A stretch of DNA of 64,000 nt from Leptospira idonii (GCF_004770995.1 NZ_RQHW01000028.1:186001-250000); one strand, 5' to 3'. Positions 1-8,509 are shown, numbered from the stretch's first letter. A program made the numbers and translations. The notes: generated by a model from the sequence alone, not told the origin.

Positions 1-259
1 AATAGTCTCTGCTCAAAATTTCTTTTTTCAGAGTCTTAATTAAGTTATACTCTAATTTTGCCTTTTTGAGCGGTTGGTTCTCTGCTTGAGTTTTGTAGTA
101 ATATTCATAAAACTCTTTATCCTGACCTTCTTTTGCGTCATGATTTTCCTCTTCCGCACCGCCGGTTGGTTTAGCCGCTTCCTGCCCAAAAACAGAACCT
201 GCAACCGGTCCCAAAGAAAGAGCTACTAAGAAAATGAGTGTAAATTTCAAACGTTCCAT
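1..259 (-). CDS. Secreted hypothetical protein, N-terminal part (runs off the window)
   Basis: An open frame starts at the ATG at 257-259 and stays open to base 1, so about 86 residues are visible and the C-terminus is missing. The start reads MERLKFTLIFLVALSLG and continues to a small-residue stretch ending VFGQE, a clear signal peptide, so the product is exported. A second in-frame ATG at 266-268 would add three residues. The mature part is charged (EEENHDAKEGQDKEF) and then predicted helical. I do not recognise the family. It is divergent from the HDOD gene at 347, with an 87-bp gap holding both promoters. Confidence 0.6.
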   Translation of the reverse strand, partial: MERLKFTLIFLVALSLGPVAGSVFGQEAAKPTGGAEEENHDAKEGQDKEFYEYYYKTQAENQPLKKAKLEYNLIKTLKKEILSRDY

Positions 260-346
260 TACTTCCATTATCGGATTCCGACCGACCAGAATGGAAATAA
301 AATTTTCTGTTTCCAAAAAGAGAAAGAAGCTTTATAACAGGTAAAC

Positions 347-1849
347 ATGCCTCTCCCCTCTCTCACCGCCTTCCAAGAGGAATTCCTCTCTGGTAAGCCC
401 TTAAGAAAAGACTATGTCCACTTTTCTGAAGTCAACTGCCACGATTTGGATGTCTGGATTGGCCGCATTTCCAGGACGGTTTCCCTGGAATTTTTGCATG
501 AGATTATCTTTACAATTCTGAACGAACTGCTCGTAAATGGGTGTAAGGCAAATGCGAAAAGGGTGTTTTTTCAGCAGAGAGGGTTCGACATCCGATCCGA
601 GTCCGATTATTCCAAAGCAATCCCTCTTTTTAAACACGAATTCGGGCACAATCGAAGCGGAATTTTCGCTTCTTTGGAAAGCAGCCCGTTTACCATATCT
701 TTGGAAACGCAAAACTATCCCAATTTCATCGAGTTCCGAGTCAAAAACAACGCATGTATCCTCCCGGAAGAAAAACAAAGGATCGAAATCAGAGTTAAGT
801 CTTCTGAAAAATACAAAAACATCAATGATGCCTATAAAGAATCCGTAGACAACGAAGAAAGTTCCGGATTAGGAATCGTTTTGATCCACATCCTGCTTCG
901 AAACTCAGGAATCAAAAATCAATTCTTCGAACTGATGACTACGGATGATTATACGGAAGTTACGATTCGTATTCCCAAACTACTGCTTCCTTTAGAAAGC
1001 CAAAATAGAATCCGTGCCCTTCTCATCAAAGAAGTAGAAGGTTTACCTCCTCTTTCTCCTCAAATACAAAAGCTCATTCAATTGTCAGAGGAAAAGGATA
1101 TCGACTGGCCTAAATTGGCGAAAGAAATTCAGAAAGAACCTGCCATTACCGCAGAAATTCTAAAGGTAGCGAACTCTCCCATTTTCGGAGTGCATACAAA
1201 AGTAACTCTCGTTGTAGAAGCGTTAAAAAGAATCGGACTTCACAACATCGAGTCCATTTTTCTCGCATTAGGCGCTCGTAAAATTCTAAATTCGAAATAT
1301 TCAAAACAAGTGGCAATATGGTCTCATTCACTCAAAACAAGCGTTTACTCCCGTTTTCTAAGCGAGGAAGGTAAAGAATACCTTAAATATGCGGATGTGG
1401 CCTCCATCTGCGGACTTCTGCACGACCTAGGCAGAATGATCCTCTTGAGTTTAGACCTGTCGTTGATTCAACAAATTCGCATTTTGCGAAGTGATGAATC
1501 CAATGAACTTTCGGAATGGGTGGAAGAATACACTCTAGGAATCACTCATTCCGAAATCGGAGCGATGATTGCCAAGAAATGGAACTTTCCGGAAGAGATT
1601 GTAGATGTAATTCTTTATCATCACAAACCTTGGCAATGCAAATCGAAAAATGCTCCTATTTGCAGGATGATCTATCTCAGTGACATCCTTGCAAATACCA
1701 ATAAGGGAAAAGGAAATTATTATACGATTGAGCCGGAGATTCTAGCAAGCTTCGGTATTTACGAAGAAAAAAAATATAGAGAAATTCAAGAACGATTCAA
1801 AAATAGATTCGAAGAACACAAAGACGAGTTTGAGGAGTTGTTTCACTAA
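347..1849 (+). CDS. ATPase-like domain fused to HDOD domain, signalling protein
   Basis: The 500-residue protein has two parts. Residues about 45-215 look like a GHKL/histidine-kinase ATP-binding fold: an N-box-like NELLVNGCKAN at 59-69 and a G-box-like SSGLGIVLI at 172-180. Residues about 228-440 are an HDOD domain, with the LPPLSPQIQKL entry and an HD-like LLHDLGR at 357-363, then HSEIGAMIAKKWNFP at 401-415 and an HH pair at 425-426. HDOD domains are signalling scaffolds related to HD phosphohydrolases. No phospho-accepting His domain is visible, so this is not a classical kinase. The next gene begins one base after its stop codon, so the two are probably co-transcribed. Confidence 0.75.
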   Translation: MPLPSLTAFQEEFLSGKPLRKDYVHFSEVNCHDLDVWIGRISRTVSLEFLHEIIFTILNELLVNGCKANAKRVFFQQRGFDIRSESDYSKAIPLFKHEFGHNRSGIFASLESSPFTISLETQNYPNFIEFRVKNNACILPEEKQRIEIRVKSSEKYKNINDAYKESVDNEESSGLGIVLIHILLRNSGIKNQFFELMTTDDYTEVTIRIPKLLLPLESQNRIRALLIKEVEGLPPLSPQIQKLIQLSEEKDIDWPKLAKEIQKEPAITAEILKVANSPIFGVHTKVTLVVEALKRIGLHNIESIFLALGARKILNSKYSKQVAIWSHSLKTSVYSRFLSEEGKEYLKYADVASICGLLHDLGRMILLSLDLSLIQQIRILRSDESNELSEWVEEYTLGITHSEIGAMIAKKWNFPEEIVDVILYHHKPWQCKSKNAPICRMIYLSDILANTNKGKGNYYTIEPEILASFGIYEEKKYREIQERFKNRFEEHKDEFEELFH

Positions 1850-1850
1850 A

Positions 1851-2102
1851 ATGAACTGGAAAGAACTTTTAAATCAACCTGATGAATTTTTGAACGATCC
1901 GAAGAATTCTGAACTTTTCAATTTGAAAGGTCATCCTGAATTTCCTTATATTTCCGATCTGGACGAAGCTGAAGTTCTAGCAATTCTTCAGGAATTTCTC
2001 ATTGCGGAAAACCAACCTATCACTATCGCAAATCTACTGAACTATGCTCCGATTCTGGAGATGACTTTGATCAAAAAGAATCTGCCGTCTATCTACGGCT
2101 AA
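1851..2102 (+). CDS. Small hypothetical protein (83 aa)
   Basis: The start is taken at the ATG at 1851, directly after the HDOD stop codon; the open frame extends upstream only by overlapping that gene. The protein is short, acidic and soluble (starts MNWKELLNQPDEFL), with no signal peptide or membrane segment. I do not recognise a family. Translational coupling to the HDOD gene suggests a role in the same pathway. Its end overlaps the end of the convergent cyclic-nucleotide-binding gene by 4 bp. Confidence 0.6.
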   Translation: MNWKELLNQPDEFLNDPKNSELFNLKGHPEFPYISDLDEAEVLAILQEFLIAENQPITIANLLNYAPILEMTLIKKNLPSIYG

Positions 2103-2539
2103 TCGAAATCCTCTACGTCGCTTGCATCGCCCTTCCCTTCTTCTCCGGGAGGAGTGCTGAATTCGATCTTCTTGGCGACGGAATTTTCCATACTGGTAAT
2201 CAAAAGTTCATTCGTTCTTGCAAGACGATCCGCCATAATAGAAACCATCTTCGCCGCAAATTTAGGATTTTTGACTAAAAAGTTTTCCAGCTGTTGTTTG
2301 CTTTCAATCACTGCAAGTTCTGCAGCTGTAATGGTTCTAGCAGTCGCACTTCGAGGATTCGCACTGAAAAGCGCCATTTCTCCGAAAAAGTCACCAGGCT
2401 TCATAATAGCTAATCTGGTTTGGCTATTATTTACCGTGAAAAAAATCTCAACATTCCCTTTAAGGATGATGTACATTGCATTGTTCATTTCTCCTTCTTT
2501 AAAGATTCTTTGTCCGGAAGGAACGCTGATTTTACTCAT
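2099..2539 (-). CDS. Cyclic-nucleotide-binding domain protein without DNA-binding domain
   Basis: The 146-residue protein is nearly all one cNMP-binding beta-roll. The phosphate-binding cassette FGEMALFSANPRSATA at 52-67 has the expected Glu (E54) and Arg (R63), so it should bind cAMP, cGMP or a relative. CRP proteins are about 200 residues because of a C-terminal HTH. Here the chain ends after a helix and an acidic tail (EEGKGDASDVEDFD), so it is probably a stand-alone sensor that acts by protein contact. The ATG at 2537-2539 is preceded on its strand by a purine-rich AGGAGTTTC about 4 bases upstream. Confidence 0.85.
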   Translation of the reverse strand: MSKISVPSGQRIFKEGEMNNAMYIILKGNVEIFFTVNNSQTRLAIMKPGDFFGEMALFSANPRSATARTITAAELAVIESKQQLENFLVKNPKFAAKMVSIMADRLARTNELLITSMENSVAKKIEFSTPPGEEGKGDASDVEDFD

Positions 2540-2652
2540 TCGATAGAAACTCCTATTACTATTTTTGGCATATTCCCCCCGATTCTGAATTCATTTTCGT
2601 TTCCAAACAGGGTTCAAATATGGAATAATGAAAAAAAATGGGGGTTTAGGGG

Positions 2653-3714
2653 ATGGAATGGGAAATGTTAGGTGTAGTACTAGTAGGTTTTTTCTCTCTG
2701 CAAGCGATTTTATTCCGATTGCCCTTCCCTGTTCCCGGTATCAGTAAAGGAGAAATCAGAGATTCTCGATTGGATCAAATCCGAGGACTGGCGATGATCG
2801 GGATCGTTTTGATCCATATTCATTCTTATTTCGCATTTTTCCATCCGAATGAACCGAATATCACTCATTGGACCTTGTTCTTATCGAATCTCAGTCGATT
2901 CTCGGTTCCCGTTTTTATTTTCGGATCTTCTCTCTATTTGAAAAAAAAAGACGATTACTGGAAGTCGAAAGTTTTTTCCCTTTTTTTACCTTACCTAGCC
3001 GCTTCCATCGCAGGTTACTTCATTAAATACGATTCGAAAACTATCTTGGATTTTATCTTTAAACTCAGCGTAGGGCAAGTCTTTGCTCCTTATTATTTTG
3101 TTCCCCTACTCTTTCAATTTTATATCATCTTCTACTTGATTCCAGAACGTTTACTTAGTGGAATCAATCTCAGAATTTTAACAGTTGTTTGCGTAACATT
3201 GAATTTTTTATCCAATGTAAACCTTTTAAATCCATTTTTGCCGGATTGGTATCATTCCATTTCCGTCTTCAATTACTGTGCCTTCTTTGCATTCGGACTT
3301 TTAATCAAAGACCGAAAGATAATTCCTAGTGTATCTAAAAACTCCTCGGTGTATCTTTTGATTCTTTTCACTTTCGGAATCGGCCTAGTCGTTCTAGCTG
3401 CTCTCAGCTTCAGCGGAGTAGAAGTGAAAAACCACCACTTGTTCTACCCGGTTTTCGGATTTCTCATTTTGAATCGAATTCTTCCGGTCTCCGATTCTTA
3501 TAGCTTTAATAAAGCACTCAGTTTTATCGGAAGGAACAGTTTATTTATTTTTTTACTACACCCTTTCGTAATACATAGTATGCATAAATTCGACCCTTTG
3601 AGTTTTGGAGGGCCGGTTTTGGGCTACATGATTACCTTAATTTTGAACGTTGGAATTCCTTGTACCATCGCTTCTGTGACTACAGCCCGAAAGGAAAGGC
3701 TTTCAAATCGATGA
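2653..3714 (+). CDS. Acyltransferase-3 family membrane protein
   Basis: The 353-residue polytopic protein has about ten hydrophobic segments. Its N-terminal signature is DQIRGLAMIGIVLIHIHSYF at 41-60, the Arg and His pattern of acyltransferase-3 proteins (R44, H55 being the likely catalytic His). The family transfers acetyl or other acyl groups to cell-surface glycans or lipids across the inner membrane. An AGGGG lies just before the ATG at 2653, and M5 is an alternative start. Its 3' end overlaps the convergent FMN reductase by 35 bp. The substrate cannot be told from sequence. Confidence 0.8.
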   Translation: MEWEMLGVVLVGFFSLQAILFRLPFPVPGISKGEIRDSRLDQIRGLAMIGIVLIHIHSYFAFFHPNEPNITHWTLFLSNLSRFSVPVFIFGSSLYLKKKDDYWKSKVFSLFLPYLAASIAGYFIKYDSKTILDFIFKLSVGQVFAPYYFVPLLFQFYIIFYLIPERLLSGINLRILTVVCVTLNFLSNVNLLNPFLPDWYHSISVFNYCAFFAFGLLIKDRKIIPSVSKNSSVYLLILFTFGIGLVVLAALSFSGVEVKNHHLFYPVFGFLILNRILPVSDSYSFNKALSFIGRNSLFIFLLHPFVIHSMHKFDPLSFGGPVLGYMITLILNVGIPCTIASVTTARKERLSNR

Positions 3715-4285
3715 CACCGCTGTCTCGAACCAACTTCAACGCTTTAACATATTCAAGGAAAACACTGATCGAGTATTTGATTCTTTTTCGAATATATTCG
3801 TCTTCTTTGGTTTCGGGAGTATCTGAATTTAGGACCGACTCAACATGTCTAACGACCACATGATCCGGCACATAAACGATTCGAGTGTTTTTATAACTGG
3901 AAGATCTTAACTCTACATTCGGATAAGATCCTCCCATACCTGAAGAAACTGTAATGATTAGTCCGGGTTTATGAGCGAGATCTTGTCCCGAAAAATAAAG
4001 AAACATATTCTTTAATGCAGGGCTTGCCATCCCTGCATATTCCGGGCAAAATAAAATATAACCATCCGAGTCGGCAAGGCCTTCCGAATATTGAGTCCAC
4101 AACTTTTTTATATCGGAGTCTTTCTCCCACATACCGGGTTCCCAAACTGGGAGAGGATTTTCTCCCAAATCGAATAATTTAGAATCCGTTACGCCTAAAG
4201 TTTCTATTAGCTTTTGAGAATATTTTGCAACCTTTGTCGATTGTGAATTTTTTCTATGGCTTCCTGATATAAGAGAAAGCTTCAT
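3680..4285 (-). CDS. NAD(P)H-dependent FMN reductase family protein
   Basis: The 201-residue flavodoxin-like protein begins MKLSLISGSHRKNSQSTKVA, whose GSHRKNSQS at 8-16 is the FMN phosphate-binding loop. PEYAGMASPALKN at 81-93 matches the family P-E-Y-x-x-S-x-P-x-x-L-K-N motif. Members reduce FMN, quinones, azo dyes or chromate using NAD(P)H in the cytoplasm. It overlaps the preceding gene in the parAB transcript by 4 bp (start within that gene's stop), so it may be the last gene of that operon. A partition role is not implied. Confidence 0.85.
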   Translation of the reverse strand: MKLSLISGSHRKNSQSTKVAKYSQKLIETLGVTDSKLFDLGENPLPVWEPGMWEKDSDIKKLWTQYSEGLADSDGYILFCPEYAGMASPALKNMFLYFSGQDLAHKPGLIITVSSGMGGSYPNVELRSSSYKNTRIVYVPDHVVVRHVESVLNSDTPETKEDEYIRKRIKYSISVFLEYVKALKLVRDSGVIDLKAFPFGL

Positions 4286-4965
4286 TTATTACCGCCGCCG
4301 TTATTTTTATTTCCTTTATAATGTCTTTTTTTATTCTTCCACTTTTTGTTCTGATTATGATGATGGTGCTGTCCACCGCCTTCCTTATTTTCCTTTTCTT
4401 TCGGATTCGGATGATGTTGGTGCTGATGCTGGTGTTTTTTTGTATCTCTTTTTTCGTTTGCGAATTTTTCTCTCTTCGCTTCCTTCTCTTTGATAAACCT
4501 TATCTTTTCATCACCTTCCAGTTTGATATATCCGAATAAAAATGACGCCAAAATGCTATGGACTTTCTCCCATTGCTTTTTATCCAGATCACCGTAAACA
4601 GGGTGTGCGCCGAAGGGCCCCGAGTGAAGTTTAAATGCGGTGAGCGCGGTTTTTAATCTAGTCTCTGCAGATTTATCATCACCTGTTTCCATCTTCGTTG
4701 GGAAGCCGTTGATTTGACTGGCTCTAGTGTACGCTCCCTTAGATAGTAATTTGGCAAGTTTGTATTTACCGACAAATCTCTTCAGTGCGCCTGCACTTGA
4801 TTTGTTACCTGCCGATTGAATCGAGGTTTCTATCGCTTCCGCAATAAACTCCAATATTTGAAAAATCGAAAGATCGTATTTGGGTTTTCTTTCACATGCA
4901 AGGATGATAGATAACTCATTTTCAACATCTTTAAGTTGTTTAAGTTTAATAGGCACTGTTTTCAT
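4282..4965 (-). CDS. DinB-like (DUF1569-type) protein with histidine/lysine-rich tail
   Basis: Residues 1-150 resemble the DUF1569 branch of DinB-like four-helix proteins: a helix around 31-52 (DLSIFQILEFIAEAIETSIQ), the H-x-GP-x-x-x-HP-x-x-G signature at 114-125 and a Trp-Glu-x-x-H helix at 132-136. The tail (161-227) is extremely rich in His, Lys and Asn, including HQHQHQHH and HHHH runs, which would suit metal or nucleic-acid binding. The gene lies 19 bp after parB and overlaps the FMN reductase by 4 bp, so it is co-transcribed with parAB. Function is unknown. The DinB assignment rests on motifs read by eye. Confidence 0.6.
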   Translation of the reverse strand: MKTVPIKLKQLKDVENELSIILACERKPKYDLSIFQILEFIAEAIETSIQSAGNKSSAGALKRFVGKYKLAKLLSKGAYTRASQINGFPTKMETGDDKSAETRLKTALTAFKLHSGPFGAHPVYGDLDKKQWEKVHSILASFLFGYIKLEGDEKIRFIKEKEAKREKFANEKRDTKKHQHQHQHHPNPKEKENKEGGGQHHHHNQNKKWKNKKRHYKGNKNNGGGNK

Positions 4966-4984
4966 GACTCCGCCTTTATTTGTT

Positions 4985-5692
4985 TTAGTTTATTCCATAC
5001 TTTTTTTTGAGAACGTTTAACTCTTTTTGAAAACTGTCCCTGGCCTTTACTGTTAACGTACTTAGATCGAGAAGGATTTTCGATTTTATTCCGCTACTTG
5101 AGGGTGAAATGGTTTCACCCCCCCGATTCTCCTTTTTTTTCAGTAAAGTCTCCAAGTTTTTTACGGAAAGAGGAGCTCCAGAGATCATTAGTTCCATCAC
5201 GGATTTCTGATCTAAACGAGCTATCGAACTCAATTGTTTGACATATCTTTCAGTGTATCCAAGAAGTTTAGAAACCTCATCGGCTGTTTTCTTTTTATCT
5301 TTGCGAAGAAATTGAATCGCTTTTCCGACTTCCCAAGGATTTAAATTTTTCCTTTTTTCGTTCTCTGCCAACGACATTTCATAACAAACTTCTTCATTAG
5401 CATCCGTAATTATGACAGGGATGTCTTTCCAGCCAAGTTTCAGAGCTGCACGATATCGCCTTTCTCCTGCAACGATCCAAAACTTGTTCTTATCTTTTCT
5501 AACAAGGATAGGTTCGATCAAACCCAATCTTTCCATTGACTGCACAAGATCTTCCACATCCTCGCGGCCGATGATACGCGGCTGCTGGGGGTTAGGAAAG
5601 ATCTGATTTAGATCCAAAGAAGTTGGACTTTTCTTTTTTTCCGTATAAGCCGAAATCAAATCCAAAGCTTGGAATTCAGTTTTTTTGGACAT
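4985..5692 (-). CDS. parB: ParB-family partition protein (first locus)
   Basis: The 235-residue ParB has the GERRYRA motif at 76-82 (the ParB CTP-binding fold), an ENEKRKNLNPWE box at 110-121 and an HTH around 135-160 (TADEVSKLLGYTERYVKQL). It should bind parS DNA, spread along it and load ParA for replicon segregation. It is short, with a reduced C-terminal dimerisation domain. The coding sequence contains a perfect 19-bp palindrome at 5102-5120, identical to one upstream of parA, in the codons for GGETIS. It overlaps parA by 17 bp. Confidence 0.93.
   Translation of the reverse strand: MSKKTEFQALDLISAYTEKKKSPTSLDLNQIFPNPQQPRIIGREDVEDLVQSMERLGLIEPILVRKDKNKFWIVAGERRYRAALKLGWKDIPVIITDANEEVCYEMSLAENEKRKNLNPWEVGKAIQFLRKDKKKTADEVSKLLGYTERYVKQLSSIARLDQKSVMELMISGAPLSVKNLETLLKKKENRGGETISPSSSGIKSKILLDLSTLTVKARDSFQKELNVLKKKYGIN
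5102..5120. promoter_or_regulatory. Candidate parS site inside parB
   Basis: GGGTGAAATGGTTTCACCC is a palindrome with 8-bp arms and a 3-bp centre, and the same 19-mer (inverted) lies at 6666-6684 upstream of parA. It contains GTGAAA/TTTCAC half-sites reminiscent of chromosomal parS, but in the opposite, outward arrangement. A centromere inside parB and another before parA are typical for partition loci. ParB binding is inferred. Confidence 0.6.
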
Positions 5693-6602
5693 GAATCTTC
5701 TCCTTAACTTCTAGGGCCAAATCTTTGAAATTTTTTACTGTTGAAGAATCTATTTTTGACAGTAGAGACATTTTCGCCTGGGCCTGTGGAATGGATTCTC
5801 GTCGATAAACGACAGTTTCGAAAACAGGGAAATATTTTCTAATACCTTCCGCTAAACCGGAAAGTGCCTTTTGTCCTTCGTACTGGTTCAGAACTGCACC
5901 CAACAACTTCAATCTTTGATTCGCTTTCTTCTGAATCTTAGAAATCGTTTCATGCAGATCTTTGATTCCTTGTAGACTGAATGCTCTTGTTTGAATCGGC
6001 ACTAAAATATAGTCTGCGCAGATCAAAGCATTTTCAAGAATCAAGCCCAAAGAAGGAGGGCAATCGATAATTATATATTCGTATTCAGACCTAATGGGAA
6101 GTAACGCCTCTCTTAAAAGTTCGAAATCATCTCTTTCATAAGGAGTAGTCAAATTGGCCAATTCAAGTGACGACGGTACTAAATCAAAATTTGGAGCGAC
6201 ATTCTCAATAATAGACTTTAAAGTTCTGGTTTTTCTTCCCCTATACCCTAAGCAATCCATAACAGAAGGAACGTCTTCTTTTAAAAATAACTGAGTAGCA
6301 TTAGCTTGAGGATCCCAATCCACCAAAAGCACTTTGTGTTCCAAAGAAAGAGCTTCAGCAAGGTAAAGACTTATCGTCGTTTTCCCCTCCCCTCCTTTCT
6401 GATTAGAAATGGCAATAATATTAGAGTCAAAACTCTCATTCGCCTCCACTTCAAAGTATTTTCGAAGACTATTTTCATTGAACTTTCCGGTTTTCCAACC
6501 TGGTATTTTCAATGATTTTGCTTTTTCAGAAAAGACCTCTAAGCTCAAATTTACAAATTTCGCAGCTTCTTTGGAATCAAACTCTTTGCTGTTATCTGCC
6601 AT
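5676..6602 (-). CDS. parA: ParA-family partition ATPase with N-terminal HTH (first locus)
   Basis: The 308-residue protein carries an extra domain of about 55 residues before the ATPase (KEFDSKEAAKFVNLSLEVF), which looks like a small helix-turn-helix. The deviant Walker A is KGGEGKTT at 69-76, followed by DWDPQAN at 95-101 and IIIDCPPSLG near 177-186. ParA hydrolyses ATP on nucleoid DNA to pull ParB-parS complexes apart. An N-terminal DNA-binding domain is the hallmark of plasmid-type (class Ia) ParA proteins that repress their own operon. The perfect palindrome at 6664-6686 is the obvious operator or parS. Confidence 0.93.
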   Translation of the reverse strand: MADNSKEFDSKEAAKFVNLSLEVFSEKAKSLKIPGWKTGKFNENSLRKYFEVEANESFDSNIIAISNQKGGEGKTTISLYLAEALSLEHKVLLVDWDPQANATQLFLKEDVPSVMDCLGYRGRKTRTLKSIIENVAPNFDLVPSSLELANLTTPYERDDFELLREALLPIRSEYEYIIIDCPPSLGLILENALICADYILVPIQTRAFSLQGIKDLHETISKIQKKANQRLKLLGAVLNQYEGQKALSGLAEGIRKYFPVFETVVYRRESIPQAQAKMSLLSKIDSSTVKNFKDLALEVKEKIHVQKN

Positions 6603-6663
6603 AAATGACCTTTCTAAACTTCATAATTCATAATACTCCTGTCAATTTAATTATGTCTCCTAC

Positions 6664-6686
6664 AGGGGTGAAACCATTTCACCCCT
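6664..6686. promoter_or_regulatory. Candidate parS or parA operator, 23-bp palindrome
   Basis: The arms are AGGGGTGAAA and TTTCACCCCT, perfect over 10 bp around a CCA centre. The inner 19 bp recur inverted at 5102-5120. The site lies 62 bp upstream of the parA start, in the 132-bp gap to the divergent omptin-like gene, so it could act as centromere, as operator, or both. Confidence 0.65.
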
Positions 6687-6734
6687 CCGGTAGTTTTTAG
6701 GGATTTACAGCTTTTGAGGTGATATAAACTAAAG

Positions 6735-7808
6735 ATGGTGCCAATAAAAACTATATTTATTATTTTTTTCTCTTTTTTAATCATGTTTTCCTCGCTTAGT
6801 GCGGAAGTGATCTGGGGGCCTACTATTGAAAGAAACGGAGGAGAATATATATTTGAAACCGGGAACAGATTCCCCAATTTATCAGGAATTCGAGGAGGGT
6901 CCAGAATCAGTTTCCCCAGAACAGCAACCGAATTCGGCATATACGGCGCCTATATCAAAAGCAAATGGGAAGTCAGGGCGGCTTTAAAAGCAACAGGAAG
7001 ATATCAACACGCAGGGCAAGCACGAGACGAGGATTTCGTAATGTCCACCCAATCTCAAGAACGGGGAACAAATATCGCAACCAGAGAATGGGCCTATTAC
7101 GATAGCGCTAGCGTATATTCAGGCACAAGAAATTTTGCAGACGGGATAGGTAAAGCATCGGTAATCGAAAATAAGATAGAAGCTTTTGGGAGATACTATT
7201 TCCAAGAAGCAAGTCCTGACTATTGGGCCCAAGGAAGCGGATTATTTCTCACTACAGGCTTTCGGTATTCTTACTTTAAATATATTTTCTACGACGTAAA
7301 TCAATTCGTAGATTCCAGACCGGTATTCTACGGACCGATAGGGTTAGGCTTAACATATTCTAACGATTTATATGAGCTTTTTTACGGAGCTGGTTATAGA
7401 AGTTCGATAGAAAATTTCTATTTCGATTTCTCTTTCACACCCTCTATGGGAAGAATACGAACTCGAGATTTCCATGTACAAAGATCGATCAATTTCCTTT
7501 CCGATAATTTCGGATTCGGATGGCAATCAACAGCGGAAGTGGGGTATAAAATCAGCAGTACATGGCTCAGTTATTTCAAACTTACCCATAGAAGATTTTT
7601 CTCAGAAGGCCGATTCCAAGCAAGAGGGGGATTATCTCAAGAAGATATTGCCTCAAATTTCGTAAGCGGTTTTAAATCACATATAAACATTAAGGACTTT
7701 TCGGTGGAATTAGGATTTTTAAATAAGGTCAGCTGGGATTTACCGGAAACACCAACTCCGAAAGAAGAAGAAAAGAAGGAGGAGGCTCCAACAGAACCGA
7801 ACCAATGA
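6735..7808 (+). CDS. Omptin-like outer membrane beta-barrel, possible surface protease
   Basis: The 357-residue protein has a signal peptide (ends FSSLSAE, residues 1-23) and alternating aromatic strands of a beta-barrel. Two short motifs match the omptin active site in order and spacing: R-D98-E-D100-F, like the D-x-D pair of OmpT (Asp83/Asp85 of the mature chain), and R-D245-F-H247, like its D-x-H pair (Asp210/His212). Omptins cleave between basic residues at the cell surface. A charged Pro/Glu/Lys tail follows the barrel at 341-357, so the usual C-terminal aromatic residue is not at the end. Family membership is inferred from motifs, so activity is uncertain. Confidence 0.55.
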   Translation: MVPIKTIFIIFFSFLIMFSSLSAEVIWGPTIERNGGEYIFETGNRFPNLSGIRGGSRISFPRTATEFGIYGAYIKSKWEVRAALKATGRYQHAGQARDEDFVMSTQSQERGTNIATREWAYYDSASVYSGTRNFADGIGKASVIENKIEAFGRYYFQEASPDYWAQGSGLFLTTGFRYSYFKYIFYDVNQFVDSRPVFYGPIGLGLTYSNDLYELFYGAGYRSSIENFYFDFSFTPSMGRIRTRDFHVQRSINFLSDNFGFGWQSTAEVGYKISSTWLSYFKLTHRRFFSEGRFQARGGLSQEDIASNFVSGFKSHINIKDFSVELGFLNKVSWDLPETPTPKEEEKKEEAPTEPNQ

Positions 7809-8509
7809 AAAAAACGATTGTATATCCCGGACTAGACATCCCTTGCGAACTTAGAGAAATCAGAAGTAAAAACATATCCTTAACCATATACCCTAATAAT
7901 AGAATTATAATCCGCCATCCGAAAAGAGTAACCAAATCGTTCATATTCGATTTTCTTGAAGAAAGAAAACAATGGGTGAAACAACAGTTTGAGAAAAACA
8001 AAAAGGAAAATCCTAAAAAAATCGAATTTGAAACCAACGAAAATTTCCCAATTTTCGGGAAACAGAGAACACTAAGATGGTCCAAAGAAGAAGAGTCACA
8101 TCTTACTGCTTTATCGTTAGTATTGTCCGAAAAAAGAATCAAATCCCCGAAGGGAAGGGAAAAGTATGCGAAAGACTTTCTCAAAACCTTATTAGAAGAT
8201 TTCGTAAAACCAATCATTCAAGAAAAAACACGTTTTATCGGAACGAAAAAATATGAGTATAGAATTCGTACAATGAGGTCCCTATGGGGAAGTTGTTCCT
8301 ACGATAACAAGCTTACTTTTAATTTAGGACTCATTCATTGTCCCGAGAATGTTATACGTTATGTGGTTGCGCACGAAGTATCGCACACGAAAGAACATAA
8401 CCATTCAAATCGGTTTTGGGATTTAGTAAACACACTGGATCCTAATTATGAAGCCGCAGAAGAATGGATCAAACAAAACGGAAGAAAAGTATTATGTTAT
8501 CTGAATTGA
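7805..8509 (+). CDS. YgjP-like zinc metallopeptidase (DUF45/WLM type)
   Basis: The 234-residue protein carries the metallopeptidase signature HEVSH at 190-194 with a third ligand in NHSNRFW (H200), the typical arrangement of the YgjP (DUF45) family, plus the family WGSC at 161-164. These are predicted cytoplasmic zinc peptidases of unclear substrate, related to SprT/Wss1-type proteins. It overlaps the omptin-like gene by 4 bp and is followed 16 bp later by a phosphatase, so it is part of an operon running to 10293. Confidence 0.85.
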   Translation: MKKTIVYPGLDIPCELREIRSKNISLTIYPNNRIIIRHPKRVTKSFIFDFLEERKQWVKQQFEKNKKENPKKIEFETNENFPIFGKQRTLRWSKEEESHLTALSLVLSEKRIKSPKGREKYAKDFLKTLLEDFVKPIIQEKTRFIGTKKYEYRIRTMRSLWGSCSYDNKLTFNLGLIHCPENVIRYVVAHEVSHTKEHNHSNRFWDLVNTLDPNYEAAEEWIKQNGRKVLCYLN

